A stretch of 64,000 nt of DNA, from assembly GCA_016648135.1 (NCBI GenBank), contig JADDOH010001544.1, forward strand, positions 124,001 through 188,000, in the 5' to 3' direction. The translations under genes and the position numbers were made by a program. The notes beneath the pieces are model-generated. The model did no database searches, was not told the DNA's origin, and saw only the letters and a program-made list of their open reading frames with translations. Below, piece after piece: positions 11,041 to 22,868 of this stretch. Numbering within the stretch: position 1 is the first letter of the stretch; every line of letters begins with the position of its first letter. The DNA is from Agrypnia vestita. Taxonomy: Eukaryota; Arthropoda; Insecta; Trichoptera; Phryganeidae.

Positions 11041-11910
11041 ATAATGAGCTGCACCGGGCGATCCAAAAGTGTTTATAAAATTATTCCACTGAGTTTGGTC
11101 ACGTTTATTGATCTTAAATCATCAAGATTCTTTAGAAACTACTCTTTGCATTCTTAGTTCATCGTGTACACTGGTTGTTTAATCTCTGAACTGTGCCGTC
11201 GGTCTGTGTCACTACAATGAAGGAGATGATTCTTCTTGATCACAATGTTCCTCAGATCTGAAGAAGAGTATCGTACTTTTCGTTGTTACACTTTTATGAA
11301 TTCACAGTTTGATCCTTCAACGAATCTGAAGGGCATACTTCCCTTTGTCACAAATAGTCACAAAATAAGTTACAAAAAGGTAAGAAAATAAGATTTTTCT
11401 CCTCTCAGGCCTTTATTGTTCTGACATATTCAATAATTTTCCAAGAGTGCTAGATGGCGACCTCCTATAATTCTATAAAAAATTCGATCGCTATATGGTG
11501 CTTTAATACTAACGAGTTTTGTTTTATTAGATTAGTATAGTATAATTTTTTTATCAAAAAATGAAATGAAAAAAAAAAAGATTAGTCGTTACATTATTTG
11601 AATATTTTTGTAAAACATCTCTAACCTTAAACTGGGTAAAATCGAATTTTATGAAATAATGAAATTGAGTCTCAACGTTTCGGAAACCAACACGCGTTTC
11701 ATTTCATGCTTGTCGAACATTTAATTAATATCAGTTCTTTTACCTTCGACATTCCCTTTATCCATTGGATGAATTTGAAGATCTGTTGCAGGATTTTAAA
11801 ATGATAGATATTTGTAATTCCTTTTGTTTATATATATGAAGACATATTGGTGCATACTGCGGATACATAAGAACACCCCATACCTTTGAACATGATTTGT
11901 AATTATTGTC
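11041..11910. other. Intergenic, nothing recognised
   Basis: No coding frame or repeat boundary is supported. Confidence 0.4.
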
Positions 11911-11913
11911 TAA

Positions 11914-12057
11914 GGCCCGGTTGTTTCAAATTCGATCAAAGTAAGCGTAGAGTTTAAACTGAAATTTTACGTTCTCCACCAATCAGACGATCCGTTTTCG
12001 TAAAAATCTATGCTTTTATCGACCGCTTACTTTGATCGAACTTGAAACAACCGGGCC
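11914..12057. mobile_element. PIF/Harbinger-type MITE
   Basis: A 144-bp element with inverted ends starting GGCCCGGTTGTTTCAA and ending TTGAAACAACCGGGCC, flanked on both sides by TAA. GG...CC termini and a three-base TWA target duplication are typical of PIF/Harbinger. Arms match for about 35 bases (through TTCGATCAAAGTAAGCG, with one mismatch) and continue imperfectly. It is non-coding. Confidence 0.85.
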
Positions 12058-12148
12058 TAAGAGGCTTTGTGTCATTGAAAAGTAACGTCACTTATTGTTT
12101 TGATTTTAACTTAATTTGTAAAGCTTTTAAGCGTACACATATATCAAA

Positions 12149-12383
12149 CATAATAATTTCGTTGACTATCCGTCCGTTATCCTGGGTTCAGGTCCCGTAA
12201 CTTACAAGGCTTGAATCCCGGACCACCAAATCCGAACCGCATGTCGGCCGTAGCAACTTGCTTCACGCATCTTGCTACGCATTCCGCTTCTACGTGGAGC
12301 ACCAAAAAGATCCTATAAATATATACTGGGGCTTAGCATATACGCTTATCAATGTTCCGTAATTTTTAACGGGTTGCAGCTAG
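12149..12383 (+). mobile_element. Helitron-like non-autonomous element, copy 3
   Basis: Starts near TAATAATTTCGTTGACTATC and ends AACGGGTTGCAG-CTAG before T. The inside shows GGGTTCAGGTCCCGTAAC and a tRNA-like part (GGACCACCAAATCCG ... GCTACGCATTCCGC). The terminal hairpin is decayed. Confidence 0.55.
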
Positions 12384-12454
12384 TAATACAAATGAACAAT
12401 ATATTCACAGAAAAAATAAAGTAAAAAGAAAACGATAGTTAATATAAATAGCTC

Positions 12455-12735
12455 AGGTGGTCTGGGCGTTTTGAGTGAATGAATCAGTAAAGAATGGTAA
12501 GAAGGATATTTGACGGCGCCAGAAAGAGAGGGTGGATGCGGAAGACTGGGAATGATCAGGTTAACCAGATACTGGAATATGGTCCTGCTGGGGGCCTCAA
12601 CACTCGGGAAGTTTGCATGCGAAGATGTATGAATATGGGTAAGGTGATAGATGTGTCGAGACAGAAGAGTGTGGCACAAGATCCTCTATGCCTGCTCTCG
12701 CGGAGAAACGGTGCTATGGTAAATTAGTTATTGCA
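12455..12735 (+). pseudogene. LINE 3' end remnant (TTAG-tail family)
   Basis: Frames preserve pieces of the C-terminus seen intact at 25651-26016: MVRRIFDGARKRG, then a MRKT..DQVNQILE-like piece, then VCMRRCMNMG. It ends with AGAAACGGTGCTATGGTAAATTAGTTA, the counterpart of the GAAACGGCGTGATGGTTAG ends elsewhere. Substitutions and small indels break the frame. Confidence 0.7.
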
Positions 12736-13250
12736 GCACTTTTTAGCACGCACACGTTACAGTATAAGTTAGTTAGCTTTGGTAAGTATATTATTACATA
12801 TAGTATCAGCACTCTCTTCAATATTTATATGTTGGCACAGACGCTTCGAAAAGACAGTAACGTCTACCAAAAGAGAACACTCTTATGGTAGATTCGGCAA
12901 TTGCATATTAGCTTCTAATCTAGCGTACGCTTACCGCGTCACCATCGGAACGGTACATTACGTATTTAAATCATTTTAAGAACATGTGTGATTGATCTTT
13001 TTGGATAATAAATTTTACATTCTTAATATTTTCATTCAACTCACCTAGTAACAAGCATTCAGCGACAAATGATAAATCTTATATCATATTATAAATAATA
13101 TTTCAAATCGATTTATGCAAAAAAAAATATGGCAAAAACTCCATCTGAGCAAAATCGAGCACGTCTTGGAAAAATTAATGAAAGAACCTTCTATGAAGTC
13201 TTTCATTTTTTAAATTATAGAAATCTAAAATAAAAGCAAATAAATAAAGC

Positions 13251-13430
13251 GGCCCTCGTAGCCCAGTGGACAGTAGGTATACCTACTAGCTTCTTATACC
13301 GAGTGTTCTGGGTTCGATTCCCGGTGAGATCAGAAAAAATCTTTACTCAAGCTTTGGTATTTTTGTGACGTGTTTCGCTTTTTTAATTAGGCCTCGTGGC
13401 TTTTTGAAGCGTTATAATGTAAAAAATAAA
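13251..13430 (+). repeat. tRNA-derived SINE
   Basis: The head reads as a tRNA-like RNA polymerase III promoter: A box TAGCCCAGTGG near 13259 and B box GGTTCGATTCC near 13312, about 50 bases apart. It is followed by an unrelated body ending in A/T-rich sequence (AATGTAAAAAATAAAAT). A related copy is at 37022-37165, sharing CCCTCGT.GCCCAGTGG and TTCGATTCCCGGTG. No acceptor-stem pairing argues for a functional tRNA. Confidence 0.8.
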
Positions 13431-13734
13431 ATATTTTTTATGTATAGATTATTTAAAAGCATATCGTTTCTGACTAGCCTGTAGTAGAGGTTTATACAAG
13501 TCAAAAGCTTCTCGCGACTAATGTTCTCTTCCTTTTTCTCTGCATTGTACTGTTTCTAGAAAATATTTTTATGATTTCCTCTACCTGTGCTCAATGGGGG
13601 CTTTACGACACCAAATATTTGACTCTCGGGATGAAGGAGACAAAGGATACCACAATGCGTAAGTGTAAAGGGGACGCGACGCGGACTCCGCCAGACAGCT
13701 TGGCACCAAAATAATTGTTCCTAGACAAGGGAAG

Positions 13735-13806
13735 GAATGTTGACTTTGGTTCGAACTAGGAAATCGTGCCACTTACTCGGCTCAATGCTCTACGATTAAG
13801 CGTACC
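13735..13806 (-). repeat. tRNA-like remnant or SINE head
   Basis: On the minus strand ATCGTAGAGCATTGAGCC resembles an A-box region and AGTTCGAACCA a B box about 45 bases later. The T-arm stem does not pair, so this is a decayed SINE head or tRNA pseudogene, not a working tRNA gene. Confidence 0.4.
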
Positions 13807-14389
13807 ATTTTATGTAATAGATAGGTACTAAATTGAGGCAGAATGATCATTTTGTGACTAGGTAGCAATAGAAAAGACACACCTGGAAGAAATACAAGGC
13901 TTTTTGACTAATTAAAATAATGATATTTAAAGACTAATTTTTTTACATTTATTTATTATGCTATAATAAAAATTCATTATTAATGAAATGTACGCCTGAA
14001 AAGAAAAATGTATCCTACATACATGTATCCTACCGATGTTGACATATGGCCTAGAAACAGCAACACTAACGGGAAAAAGCATACATAAATTAAAGCAAAA
14101 AATAGTTAGAATTTAAAAAAATAACGGTACTCTGAAAATAATTAGTACACTTGGGTCACTTATATTTATCTATGATGTTTGTATTTCTCTACACTGTTCT
14201 ATTATTGACTTATTTATATACTTATTTATTTATGCTATTATGAATCATGTACGTACTCCTGTCCCCAAACACAAGTTTTACTTTTCTGGGGACAGTTGAA
14301 CACGTATAAAAAAATGTGATATTCACTATAATATGTATGTATTATTTTATTTTCAATAAATATTTCAAATTAAAAAAAAAATGTACACA

Positions 14390-14545
14390 GCGGGCTATGG
14401 AAAGGCAGATGCTTGGCGTGAGCCGTCGAGATAAAATCAGAAATGAAGAAATAAGACGCCGAACAAAAGTTGCCGATATTATGGACCGTATTGCAAAACT
14501 AAAATGGCAGTGGTCTGGACATACGGCTCGACAGGATGGGCACCT
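14390..14545 (+). pseudogene. RTE-clade LINE, C-terminal fragment
   Basis: Translation contains QRAMERQMLGVSRRDKIRNE and IRRRTKVADIMDRIAKLKWQ followed by WSGHTARQDG. This is the characteristic segment after the reverse transcriptase of RTE LINEs common in Lepidoptera (R.MLGVS..D.IRN..IR..T.V.DI....KLKWQW.GH.AR). It is an isolated piece of about 50 codons without domain ends. Confidence 0.8.
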
Positions 14546-14579
14546 AGAAATCTACAGTGACAAAAAATAATATCATGAT

Positions 14580-15270
14580 TTCAATTCAATCTTGCCGAAA
14601 TTAAACCTCAAAACTTGGCTAACGTGGAAAAGGGGCCTATATTTTTATTTATATTCATTTGGAAGTTAGTTACAAATATGACGGATGTCGGCAGCTGCTA
14701 CTGGGATTGCTTAACAACATGAATAAACAAAGAAAACATAAAATTAATGTCCTTAATTAGCTAGTGAATATTAGAAAATAAAAAACCGAACTGAAACTCT
14801 GATTATTTATTTCACTAAGTATTTTTTCACTGTCCTGTAAAATTATGTTTTTGCATGTATACCTTTTTTTATAGGAACACCTTAAATTTGCGAGCGTGCA
14901 TGTGACACGAGAATGTGTATGAAAGCGAATAAGAGAAAATGTCTATCTATCTCTTCGCATTAATGCTGGTAGTAGGTTAGTAACCTAGCTCCGATGCCGC
15001 CTGGCGACATATTATATAACATATATCACTAAATAAAGTGGTTTATGACTTGACTTGGCAACCGGAAAGATCAAAACCCACTCTCTTAGAATCTGTGTCT
15101 TAGGCCAGAATTCACTTTTTACAGTTGAGAAATTAGAGGCACTGCAGATCATTTGAAAAAAGTGTTTTATCGCTCAATCGATTTACAAATCTTCACTAAT
15201 TTTAATAAACTAATACGTATTTTAATCACATTCATTACTTGTAAAAATATTAATTAACGTAATCAGTATA
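14580..15270. other. Intergenic, nothing recognised
   Basis: No gene or repeat boundary could be supported. A weak resemblance of TTAGGCCAGAATTCAC near 15102 to the arms of the next element hints at a further decayed copy. Confidence 0.35.
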
Positions 15271-15276
15271 AGACAG

Positions 15277-15420
15277 TTAGAACCGAATTCAGAGTCAGTA
15301 CTTAGTGATTTAAAGGTTAAGGTACGCCTTAAAAGCGCAATTTTCATTACAAAATAACACTTTTAAGGCGTATCTGAACATTTTAATCATCTGAGTATTG
15401 GCTCTGAACTCGGGCCTTAG
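15277..15420. mobile_element. Foldback MITE
   Basis: Imperfect arms of about 55 bases: ACCGAATTCAGAGTCAGTAC ... GGTACGCCTTAAAAG on the left against CTTTTAAGGCGTATC ... GGCTCTGAACTCGGGCC on the right. The loop is about 20 bases of A/T-rich sequence. Non-coding; superfamily not determined. Confidence 0.65.
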
Positions 15421-16210
15421 GATACCCGACCATGACCGGTTCTGAAAGTTTTTACTGTAACATAAATCTACAAAAATGCACCAACTTACGACAGGTGATG
15501 ATGTTTAATTGCGTTTTTGGCATAATACCAATATATCTAATCTAAATGTAATATTGTAGCTATCTGTCTATCCGTAATATATGTAAGCTTGAATTAAAAC
15601 TCTAGATAATTAGAGTGTGATGCTCAGGCAACACGTATTTGTCTCCCAACAAATAACCGTGATTTTTCACTGGCGTATGGCAGTATATGTATAGTATTCA
15701 TTCAGTTAAAATTGGTATTCAGCTGCACTAGAAGAAATAAACGACACTCAAAAGTGTCCGAAAGAACCGGTTTATTAATTTTTCGCAACCTGCCCACAAT
15801 GAAGATAGAAGCCTTCAATAAATAAAAATACTACAATAAAATTACATTAGTAAAGCTACTTGTGTACGCATGAATTCTTGTATTTTCAATTTATTTAATT
15901 TAAAAGTCAACATTCGCGTTGACTTACGCGAATCCAAACAAAAGATTGCCAATTTATCGTTGTTGATATATCTCTAGGACCGGTTTGAAGCGAAACTAAT
16001 ATTTTTGTAGAGATGCTGCGATAAAACGTTTCATGTCAGATGGGTGCCACTCAATACTATTATATATTTATGCAATATTTATATATTAAGAAAAGTTAGG
16101 GGGAGTTTTATTCATTTTTTTTTCCAAAATATGAAGGTTTCATTGATTCCAGAGACTAGAGTAGTGGCGGTTTTTTTTTTGTATTTATCTCAAGAATCAG
16201 AGTAGAGTAT
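15421..16210. other. Intergenic, nothing recognised
   Basis: No coding signal or repeat boundary seen. Confidence 0.35.
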
Positions 16211-16211
16211 T

Positions 16212-16246
16212 GCTGCCTTTGCTTTTATACCTACCCCACAATTTAT
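16212..16246. repeat. Solo end of the 17654-17902 foldback family
   Basis: The words TATTGCTGCCTTTGCTTTTA and TACCTACCCCAC match the right terminal repeat of the element at 17654-17902. No matching left arm is nearby. Confidence 0.55.
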
Positions 16247-17159
16247 GTATTTATCTTTTATCGAGTAAGACATTAATTCCGTAAAATTTCAATAGATTTT
16301 AAGCTTATTTCTAATTTTAGTTAATTTTGTATCAAGATTGACTTTTTATCATGACTGTTATTTATTTTTAATTACAATGTTTTCTTTTCTTGGTCAAAAA
16401 TCTTCTTTTATTTAACTTCTGGAATTGTAACAAATGAAAATAATACCTATCGTTGAAAATGTGAACTATTTAAAAAAAGAGGACAGACTAAACAATGCTT
16501 TTATAAGATTTATAAGATTGTAACTAATCTAACAACAATCTTAAAATATTATTTATCAGAAGCAGTTTTTTTAATCAATTAAATTGATGATTTTTTTTAT
16601 AAATATTATAATATAATTTAGGTTAAAAATTTCTGACTCTTTAAATTATGAATTATTTTCTGCCCATTAAATAACACACATAGTATTTTCAATTGCAAAG
16701 TTATACAAAGACATCTTCTCCATCACAGATTAGTCTTAAATAGGTCATAAGATTACCATCCTATTGAATTCGCGGTAATATGATAAATATTTCGGTGCTT
16801 TGACAAACCAGTTGTTGGCAAAATGTCCCATTCAGTGGTCTAATGGACTGGATGTACCCTCTGGTCAGATAGGCATCAGAATGAAACCGGAAATCGCTAA
16901 GTGATGGGGTGAATCAGATTAATATCAAAGTATTTAATTTCATCCCCCCTTTCGTTATGGAAAGTTGACGTGTTGCTTTTTAACGTCAACTAATCGTATA
17001 AACTTATTAGGCATGTCCGTATAAACGGTAGTAGGTATGTCATAACAGTTGCCATTGCGAATTGAAAAATATATATAATTAATAATGTCATCACAAAATT
17101 AATTTGCGATTTTTGAAGAAGAAGTGAAAGATATATATTATAATTTTTAAGATATATCA

Positions 17160-17270
17160 TCAAAATACATAATTCTCTTTGTAATAACGTCTGTCGATAA
17201 TGTGACAATGTTCGTCACTAACGATACCAAGACGCTAACAAAACTAACGCTACCATATGCTGCAGTTAAT
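17160..17270. repeat. Diverged unit of the 36395-36760 tandem family
   Basis: Shares ATACATAATTCTCTTTGTAA, then ...GTCTGTC, CACTAACG and CCAAGACG words with the repeated units near 36395-36760, in the same order. Function unknown. Confidence 0.5.
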
Positions 17271-17653
17271 ACGCTAAATATTTAATAGATAATTTTATTT
17301 GTTCTGAAAGTTGAATTTTAATTGACATTTTTTTAAGAACGGAAGAAAATAAAGTAGAATTTCAGAAATTAGATATCATAGGTCATTTGGAGTAACAAAA
17401 ACAATGAGTTCGTTTATATTATAATGTAGTGTAGTGTAAAAAACTAATATTTATATTTTAGATTGATTTCGCAATATTTTTTTTAATTGTGACTAATTAA
17501 TGTATAACTTATAACTAATTAATTAAATTAAAGCCGAAATTCAAAGATAAAAATTCTGTTAGACGCGTTATAAAGCTAGAAAAATCTTGTTGCAATGATC
17601 AGCATTTAGTAGTTTCGTAGTTTTCATATTAGAATAAAAATACTATATAAAAT

Positions 17654-17902
17654 ATGTGGGGTATAAAAGCAAAGGAAGCAATATCCAAAAATTTAAAAAA
17701 ATATTTTGAATATAGTCATCGATGATAACTAATTTATAATGTATTGAATTCTAGATTTTCGAAAATAATGTTTCCTATAAATGTATAGGCTTTGTTTCCT
17801 ATAAAATTTTGAAATCAGTATATTATAAATAAGTAATCCTCGATGACTGCATTAACATTTTTTTGGATATTGCTGCCTTTGCTTTTATACCGCACATATG
17901 AT
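17654..17902. mobile_element. Foldback MITE, about 250 bp
   Basis: Left GTGGGGTATAAAAGCAAAGG ... GCAATATCCAAAAA is mirrored by TTTTTTTGGATATTGC ... CCTTTGCTTTTATACCGCAC. Similarity of the arms continues inward through GTCATCGATGATAAC and its counterpart. Non-coding. Confidence 0.75.
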
Positions 17903-18369
17903 GTAGGTACCTATATAAAATACAGTCCCAACTTATACATTTTTTTTTTAATTCGCAAATTTTCTTTTATAGACAGGCTAGATATTTTACTAAATTAACC
18001 TAGTTTAAGTAATTGAGACCTTAGGGTAAATAATTAAAAATCAATTTAGAAATTTAGAAATGTTAGAAATCAAAACATCCCTCACACTAAATCTAATATA
18101 ATTAATGACGAATTGAATTAATTTCAACGTTTCCCTGTCAATCTCCAGCCAACCACCCCCGCCTCGCCGCGAATGAGGCCTCGCCACCACCCGACGGTGG
18201 ATTCCTTTACATACTTATTTTAATTTTTTAAATTAATTTCTTATCAGTTATTATTATTAAAAATATATATTTTACACCTGTTCTGATAAAGTAACAGTAA
18301 TCAATAAGGCTGATAAACTTCAAACATTATGAAGCATTTTTTTATATTTCTATCCATTTTATTTACAAC

Positions 18370-18960
18370 TTGCTGCACCCGCAGCTTCGCCCGCAGCATC
18401 AGTTTGAGACTATAAGAGTATCAGTGATAAATCAATAGAATATAAACTACTCCTCCAAGCAATGTTATGTACAAGGCAATTTTTATCTACATAAAATTTT
18501 CCTGTCGATAAGCAAATTTATTTTGATATAGAATTTAATATTACCTACTTAAATTACCTCCGATAAATTAAAATTAGTTTTAAATATATATTTTATTCAT
18601 ATTTTATCAATTTGTGTATTAACCTTAACATATAGATGTATATCGTTCTGGACATTTTTATAGGCTTTTATGAGTTGTACAACCTTTCTACAGAAAGCAT
18701 TAATTTATCTCTTACTGTTAAGGTAGCGTTCGTAAAAAACGCATTCGCTTGACCGTATTTTCGTCGACTTTAGTTGTAAAAAAGGTCACCACGAAAAGCC
18801 CCTTTATTTTAACTAGATAATATATAGCCTATAATTATTCTGAAATTCCATTCTAAATATTGAATGAGTAGTTTTAGAGATTACCTCCTATATAGAAACA
18901 TACAAACTTACAAACTCACAAATTTTACCTCTTTATATATTAAATAGATATAGATTAGAA
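18370..18960. repeat. Interspersed repeat, class unknown, copy A
   Basis: Begins with CTGCACCCGCAGCTTCGCCC, a word often seen at ends of arthropod repeats. The right part, GGTCACCACGAA ... AGATAATATATAGCCTAT ... TTCCATTCTAAATATTG ... ACTTACAAACTCACAAA, recurs at 22110-22310. No coding frame survives. Confidence 0.55.
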
Positions 18961-19445
18961 TGGTCCCTAATTTTTAATATTTAAAAAAGTGCAGGGTAAT
19001 ATATACATTTAAAAATAATAAAATACTGTCTCTATTATCGTTTGCATGCATTCAAAAACGTCACATTTTCAAGAAAACAACAACACGATGTTGACAAAAT
19101 GACGGATCCCATTTTGTTTTAAAGTGTTTCCTATGCGTAGCCGGGAATAATATTTTGATAGTACGAGTATCAAGGTATGTTTATTTATTTATTCAGGAGA
19201 TCTTCCTATGTGTATCAATGGATGGAAAGTCTATGTGCCCTAAAATATTTTGTGATCTTTCGTCCAGACCCGGCATTAGACATTTCACAACGTTGGAACA
19301 GTTTATGAAGTGTGCTGAAATTTGGTTCTTTTAAAGAGTCAAAGATGAACCTAATCAGTGTCTAGAGGGAATCACACGAATCTCGTAACGACTAGGCGGT
19401 TATCGTAAAATCTTCAAAGATCGAGAAATACATTTATTTATCTAT

Positions 19446-19700
19446 AGCTATACACCCGTGAAAAATACGGAACATGAAATGGTTCGCGTCTTTGCTTAGC
19501 CCTAGTATGTTATATAGTCTATTTTTGAGGCGAGACGGTGGTAGCAATCTCGCTAAGGTGCCGCGCCGGCATTTGCACGTCCGAGGTTCGCGCCCTACTT
19601 CCAGCCGTGTAATTTCATTTTTTAGCAGTTAATTTGAACGAAATTACGGACGTTAAGAAATCATCGGGATACAACGTGTACAAAAAATGAAAATTGGAAG
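19446..19700 (-). mobile_element. Helitron-like non-autonomous element, copy 4 (diverged)
   Basis: The terminal hairpin is degraded (ACCCGTGAAAAATACGG) and CTAG has become CTAT-like. The body is clear: TTCGCGTCTTTGCTTAGCCC, a tRNA-like part with GGTGGTAGCAATCTCG and GAGGTTCGCGCCC, then AATTTCATTTTTTAGCAG and ACGAAATTACGGACGTTA. Confidence 0.6.
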
Positions 19701-19799
19701 TATAGACAAACAAAAATAAATATATGGGAGTTTATTAATTAGAATTAGAAACAATCGTGAAACCAATTTTAAAAGTTACCCTTTTGAAAAAAGGGATTT

Positions 19800-19945
19800 C
19801 GTTATTCAAACTAATTAATTTGCCATTAACTTTTCTAATTTATGATTTATCTAACTGTAATCGTATGTTAATTGTATATAAAATTTCTAAGCCCTTCTAA
19901 GCATCAAAATAAATGATTTGAAATATCAGAATAGTCATTACTTAT
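19800..19945 (-). pseudogene. Possible Penelope-like C-terminal remnant
   Basis: Nucleotide words here (TAATTTATGATTTATCTAAC, TATAAAATTTCTAAGCC, ATCAAAATAAATGATT) align with 43800-43905, where the minus strand reads HHFDINEGLQIL. The alignment supports a second, more decayed copy. Assignment to Penelope-like elements is inferred from 43800-43905. Confidence 0.35.
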
Positions 19946-20389
19946 AAATATTTATAATGCTTCACGTATACTCGTTGAAGTATTCAATTTGCTTTATGCC
20001 AACTCTAAGAAGAGAGTTTACCTGGTTTTTCAAACAAAATTAATGTATGAAACTCTGTATGACGGACGCGATTAATTGAGTGGAATTATCCAACAATACA
20101 ATAAAATGTATAAAAAACAACCTATACCTTATAATATTGTATCACTACTAATCTTGTAAATCTATATCAATATAGATAATTTTCCAATAAAGTAAAGTTT
20201 ATTATTATCCAATGTTGACTTTTTTAAAGATTAACACGGTTAACACAACAATACTTTTTTTATATTATTTATTATTCAAAATATTTATTATTAACATAAT
20301 TAACAAAAATATGCTTTATTTTCGTCACTATTATTTATTATTACTTTATAAGATTATAAAATTATATCCCGATACAGCCTAAACGCAGT

Positions 20390-20640
20390 CCCACGTGGGT
20401 CGCATCACGGGTCATTTAAACGTCACCGCAGTGTTATTCTTTCGGTCCCGAAGTGCCGGGCCCTGTTTATTATTGAAGGTCTCCGGATGCGGACATTTCG
20501 GCAGCGTCATCAGGAGACGAGGATATTGCTCCCAGGAGACAGGACTTCCCATGCAAGTTGCATCATCGGGTCTGTGAAAACAAACCCTGCCAGACAGCTT
20601 GACGCCTGTCTATCCAAACGACTGCAACAAACAAAAGATT
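20390..20640. other. GC-rich patch, unrecognised
   Basis: A compositionally distinct block with two overlapping frames of about 60 codons. Neither resembles a known family. It could be a diverged repeat or conserved non-coding sequence; comparison with a related species would separate these. Confidence 0.3.
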
Positions 20641-20861
20641 GTCGTACCTATTTGAAACGTTTTCTTTTCATAGGACTTATTTAGTCATTAATTGAGATGA
20701 GAATCTTTAAACAAACCTATAAATAGGCTGTATATAATCAATAATGACAACGATTTGATTTTAATGTAAAAGCATTGAGAAATCCTCAAAAAATATATAA
20801 GTCTGAAAATTACAATGATCGGCAATATGGTCGCTAATATTCGTTAAGCGGACAGTTATAG

Positions 20862-21077
20862 AATATTGTCATGGTATATTTAAAAAATGCGAAAATTTGG
20901 ATTTTCTATCGCAATAATTTTGTCTTCAGAAGTGGGCTAGGTGCTAAAAAAACAAAACATTTTCAACTGTCATAATTGTTTTTACATCGCAGATTAAAAT
21001 CGTCCACTTCTGAAGACAAAATTATTGCGATAGAATATCCAAATTTACGCATTTTTTAAATATACCATGACAATATT
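20862..21077. mobile_element. Foldback MITE with 76-bp near-perfect arms
   Basis: AATATTGTCATGGTATATTT at the left is mirrored by AAATATACCATGACAATATT at the right. The arms continue through GCGAAAATTTGGATTTTC, TATCGCAATAATTTTGTC and TTCAGAAGTGG with about two mismatches. About 70 bases separate them. Recent by similarity of the arms. Confidence 0.85.
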
Positions 21078-21560
21078 TTTTATTTATTTAGTTATTTATT
21101 TATAATAACGCCCTTATGGACTTAAAATAAAATAAAAAAATAACATAAGACAGATATACAGTTAAAAGATTGAAGTACGTAGGTATAATCGATTTGTGTA
21201 AATTTAGATTGCAGTTAAAAATATTCGAGTACATATAATAGATTTGTGTAAATTAAGATTGCAGTTAAAAAGATTCAAGTACTATAGATTTGTCTTATAG
21301 ATGAAAAGAAAGATTTAGTCATGGTGTCTCATGACTATTTACCCAATATCTCATCAATTTCATCTGTTAAGATGCTTCATTGTGCGATTTTTAAATTATT
21401 ATTTTACATAGCTGTTATGGAGGATTAAGTTTTTTGTAATATGCTGCCTATCTTACAGAACTAGACGTATTGAGTAAGGCTGAATTGTGAAAGAATCGCT
21501 TTGGTAGTTTCTCCATGTGGAAACAAATGAATAAGGGTTGATGGTACCAAAAACAGAACA
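21078..21560 (-). repeat. LINE-like 3' region, minus strand
   Basis: An AAAT tail follows CCATAAGGGCGTTATTATAA on the minus strand, similar to the ends at 10305 and 9155. Next to it is a short duplication containing ATAGATTTGTGTAAAT.AGATTGC (about 21189 and 21238). No coding frame is left. Confidence 0.35.
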
Positions 21561-22039
21561 TGTCTTTGAATGATTTGATATGACCACATTAGATAGATAC
21601 TGAATGAATTATTAAGAGCATCTGCAGAAGAAGGTTAGAAGCATCAAAATATGAGTACGCATAAGACGGTTAGATGCGGATAAGACGAGAGTAGGAAAAT
21701 TTCACTTTTTATTTTAATAGAATTATCCTTACTTTAGTCTAGAAAATACGTCTATGAAAGAAAAGTTGTATATTCTAAGAATATAAAGATTATTTTTAAA
21801 TTCAAAATTAATTCCCGGCAATACACTTCTCGTTACACCTACGTAAGTCACAATTGACGTGGTTAATTTGACATTTAAATTTCGCGATGCAGGAAGCATA
21901 GGAGATTGCCGTATATTTCATTCGTTTTTTTACAAAACAATATCAGTTTTTTTATAAATTGGTGCAAAAATGTCTGGGAGAAAGAAAGATTTTTTTAATA
22001 TAACTTTTTGAGTTCTAAAACTTCTCTGTAGAATGTATT

Positions 22040-22100
22040 AAAAAATATATAAAATATATATATATATGTATATATATATATAAATATATATAGAAAGTAT
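22040..22100. repeat. TA-rich simple repeat
   Basis: Alternating TA tract with few interruptions, at the junction to the next repeat. Confidence 0.8.
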
Positions 22101-22109
22101 TAAAGTATA

Positions 22110-22310
22110 TAAAATAGGTCACCACGAATAAATAGCCTTTCTATTTTGACGAGATAATATATACATAGCCTATTTCTACTCTGAAAGTCCATTCTAAACA
22201 TTGGTGAAAGAATTTTTGAAATCGGATGAGTAGTTTCGGAGAATTACTTCCTACTTCCAAACTCACAAAATTCTCACAAACTATTTATATATTATATAGT
22301 TGTATAACTT
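22110..22310. repeat. Interspersed repeat, class unknown, copy B
   Basis: Matches 18780-18950 in order: GGTCACCACGAATAAATAGC, GATAATATATACATAGCC, TCCATTCTAAACATTG, GATGAGTAGTTTCGGAGA, CAAACTCACAAA. Confidence 0.6.
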
Positions 22311-22868
22311 TTCATTGTAAAAAAATAAATATGATATGTTGTTACGTAGTAGAACTAAAAATGTGACATAGGTACTTAATAATAAAACTTTTTTTCTAGT
22401 CTTGCACTCGGGGTGTGATAGAAATTTGCGGCTTTTTCATTTTTAAAGTTTGCTTTAAATATACGCGCCACAAAAAAATTCAGTCGACAAAAAATTAGTT
22501 TTTCGGATATCGTTCAGTCAAAAAAAAATTGAGTATTGACACGTGTGACGTGTGACGGTATCCATCCTTTTAAAGACCATTTTTTTTTTAAATGTTGTCA
22601 AGTATTTGTGAATAGCTACTATTATAGTTGTATGTGTGAAATTTGTAATTGTATTTCTGTAGTATATATACATATATTGTATATTATTTTTGGATGCATA
22701 TCCGCTTACTTCATAGATGTATACATTTTACAGTTGATTCGATTATTAAATGTACTCTATAGAAATAATATAAATGTACCTACGTGTAATTATTTTCTTT
22801 ATAATTTATTGATCATATTATATACTAACAGCTAACATGTTGACTAATTGTAATATGATAATTAATTA

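Noticed and set aside
13251..13335. Functional tRNA gene
   Set aside because: A and B boxes are present but no acceptor or anticodon stem forms, and the sequence continues into a SINE body with a second copy at 37022.
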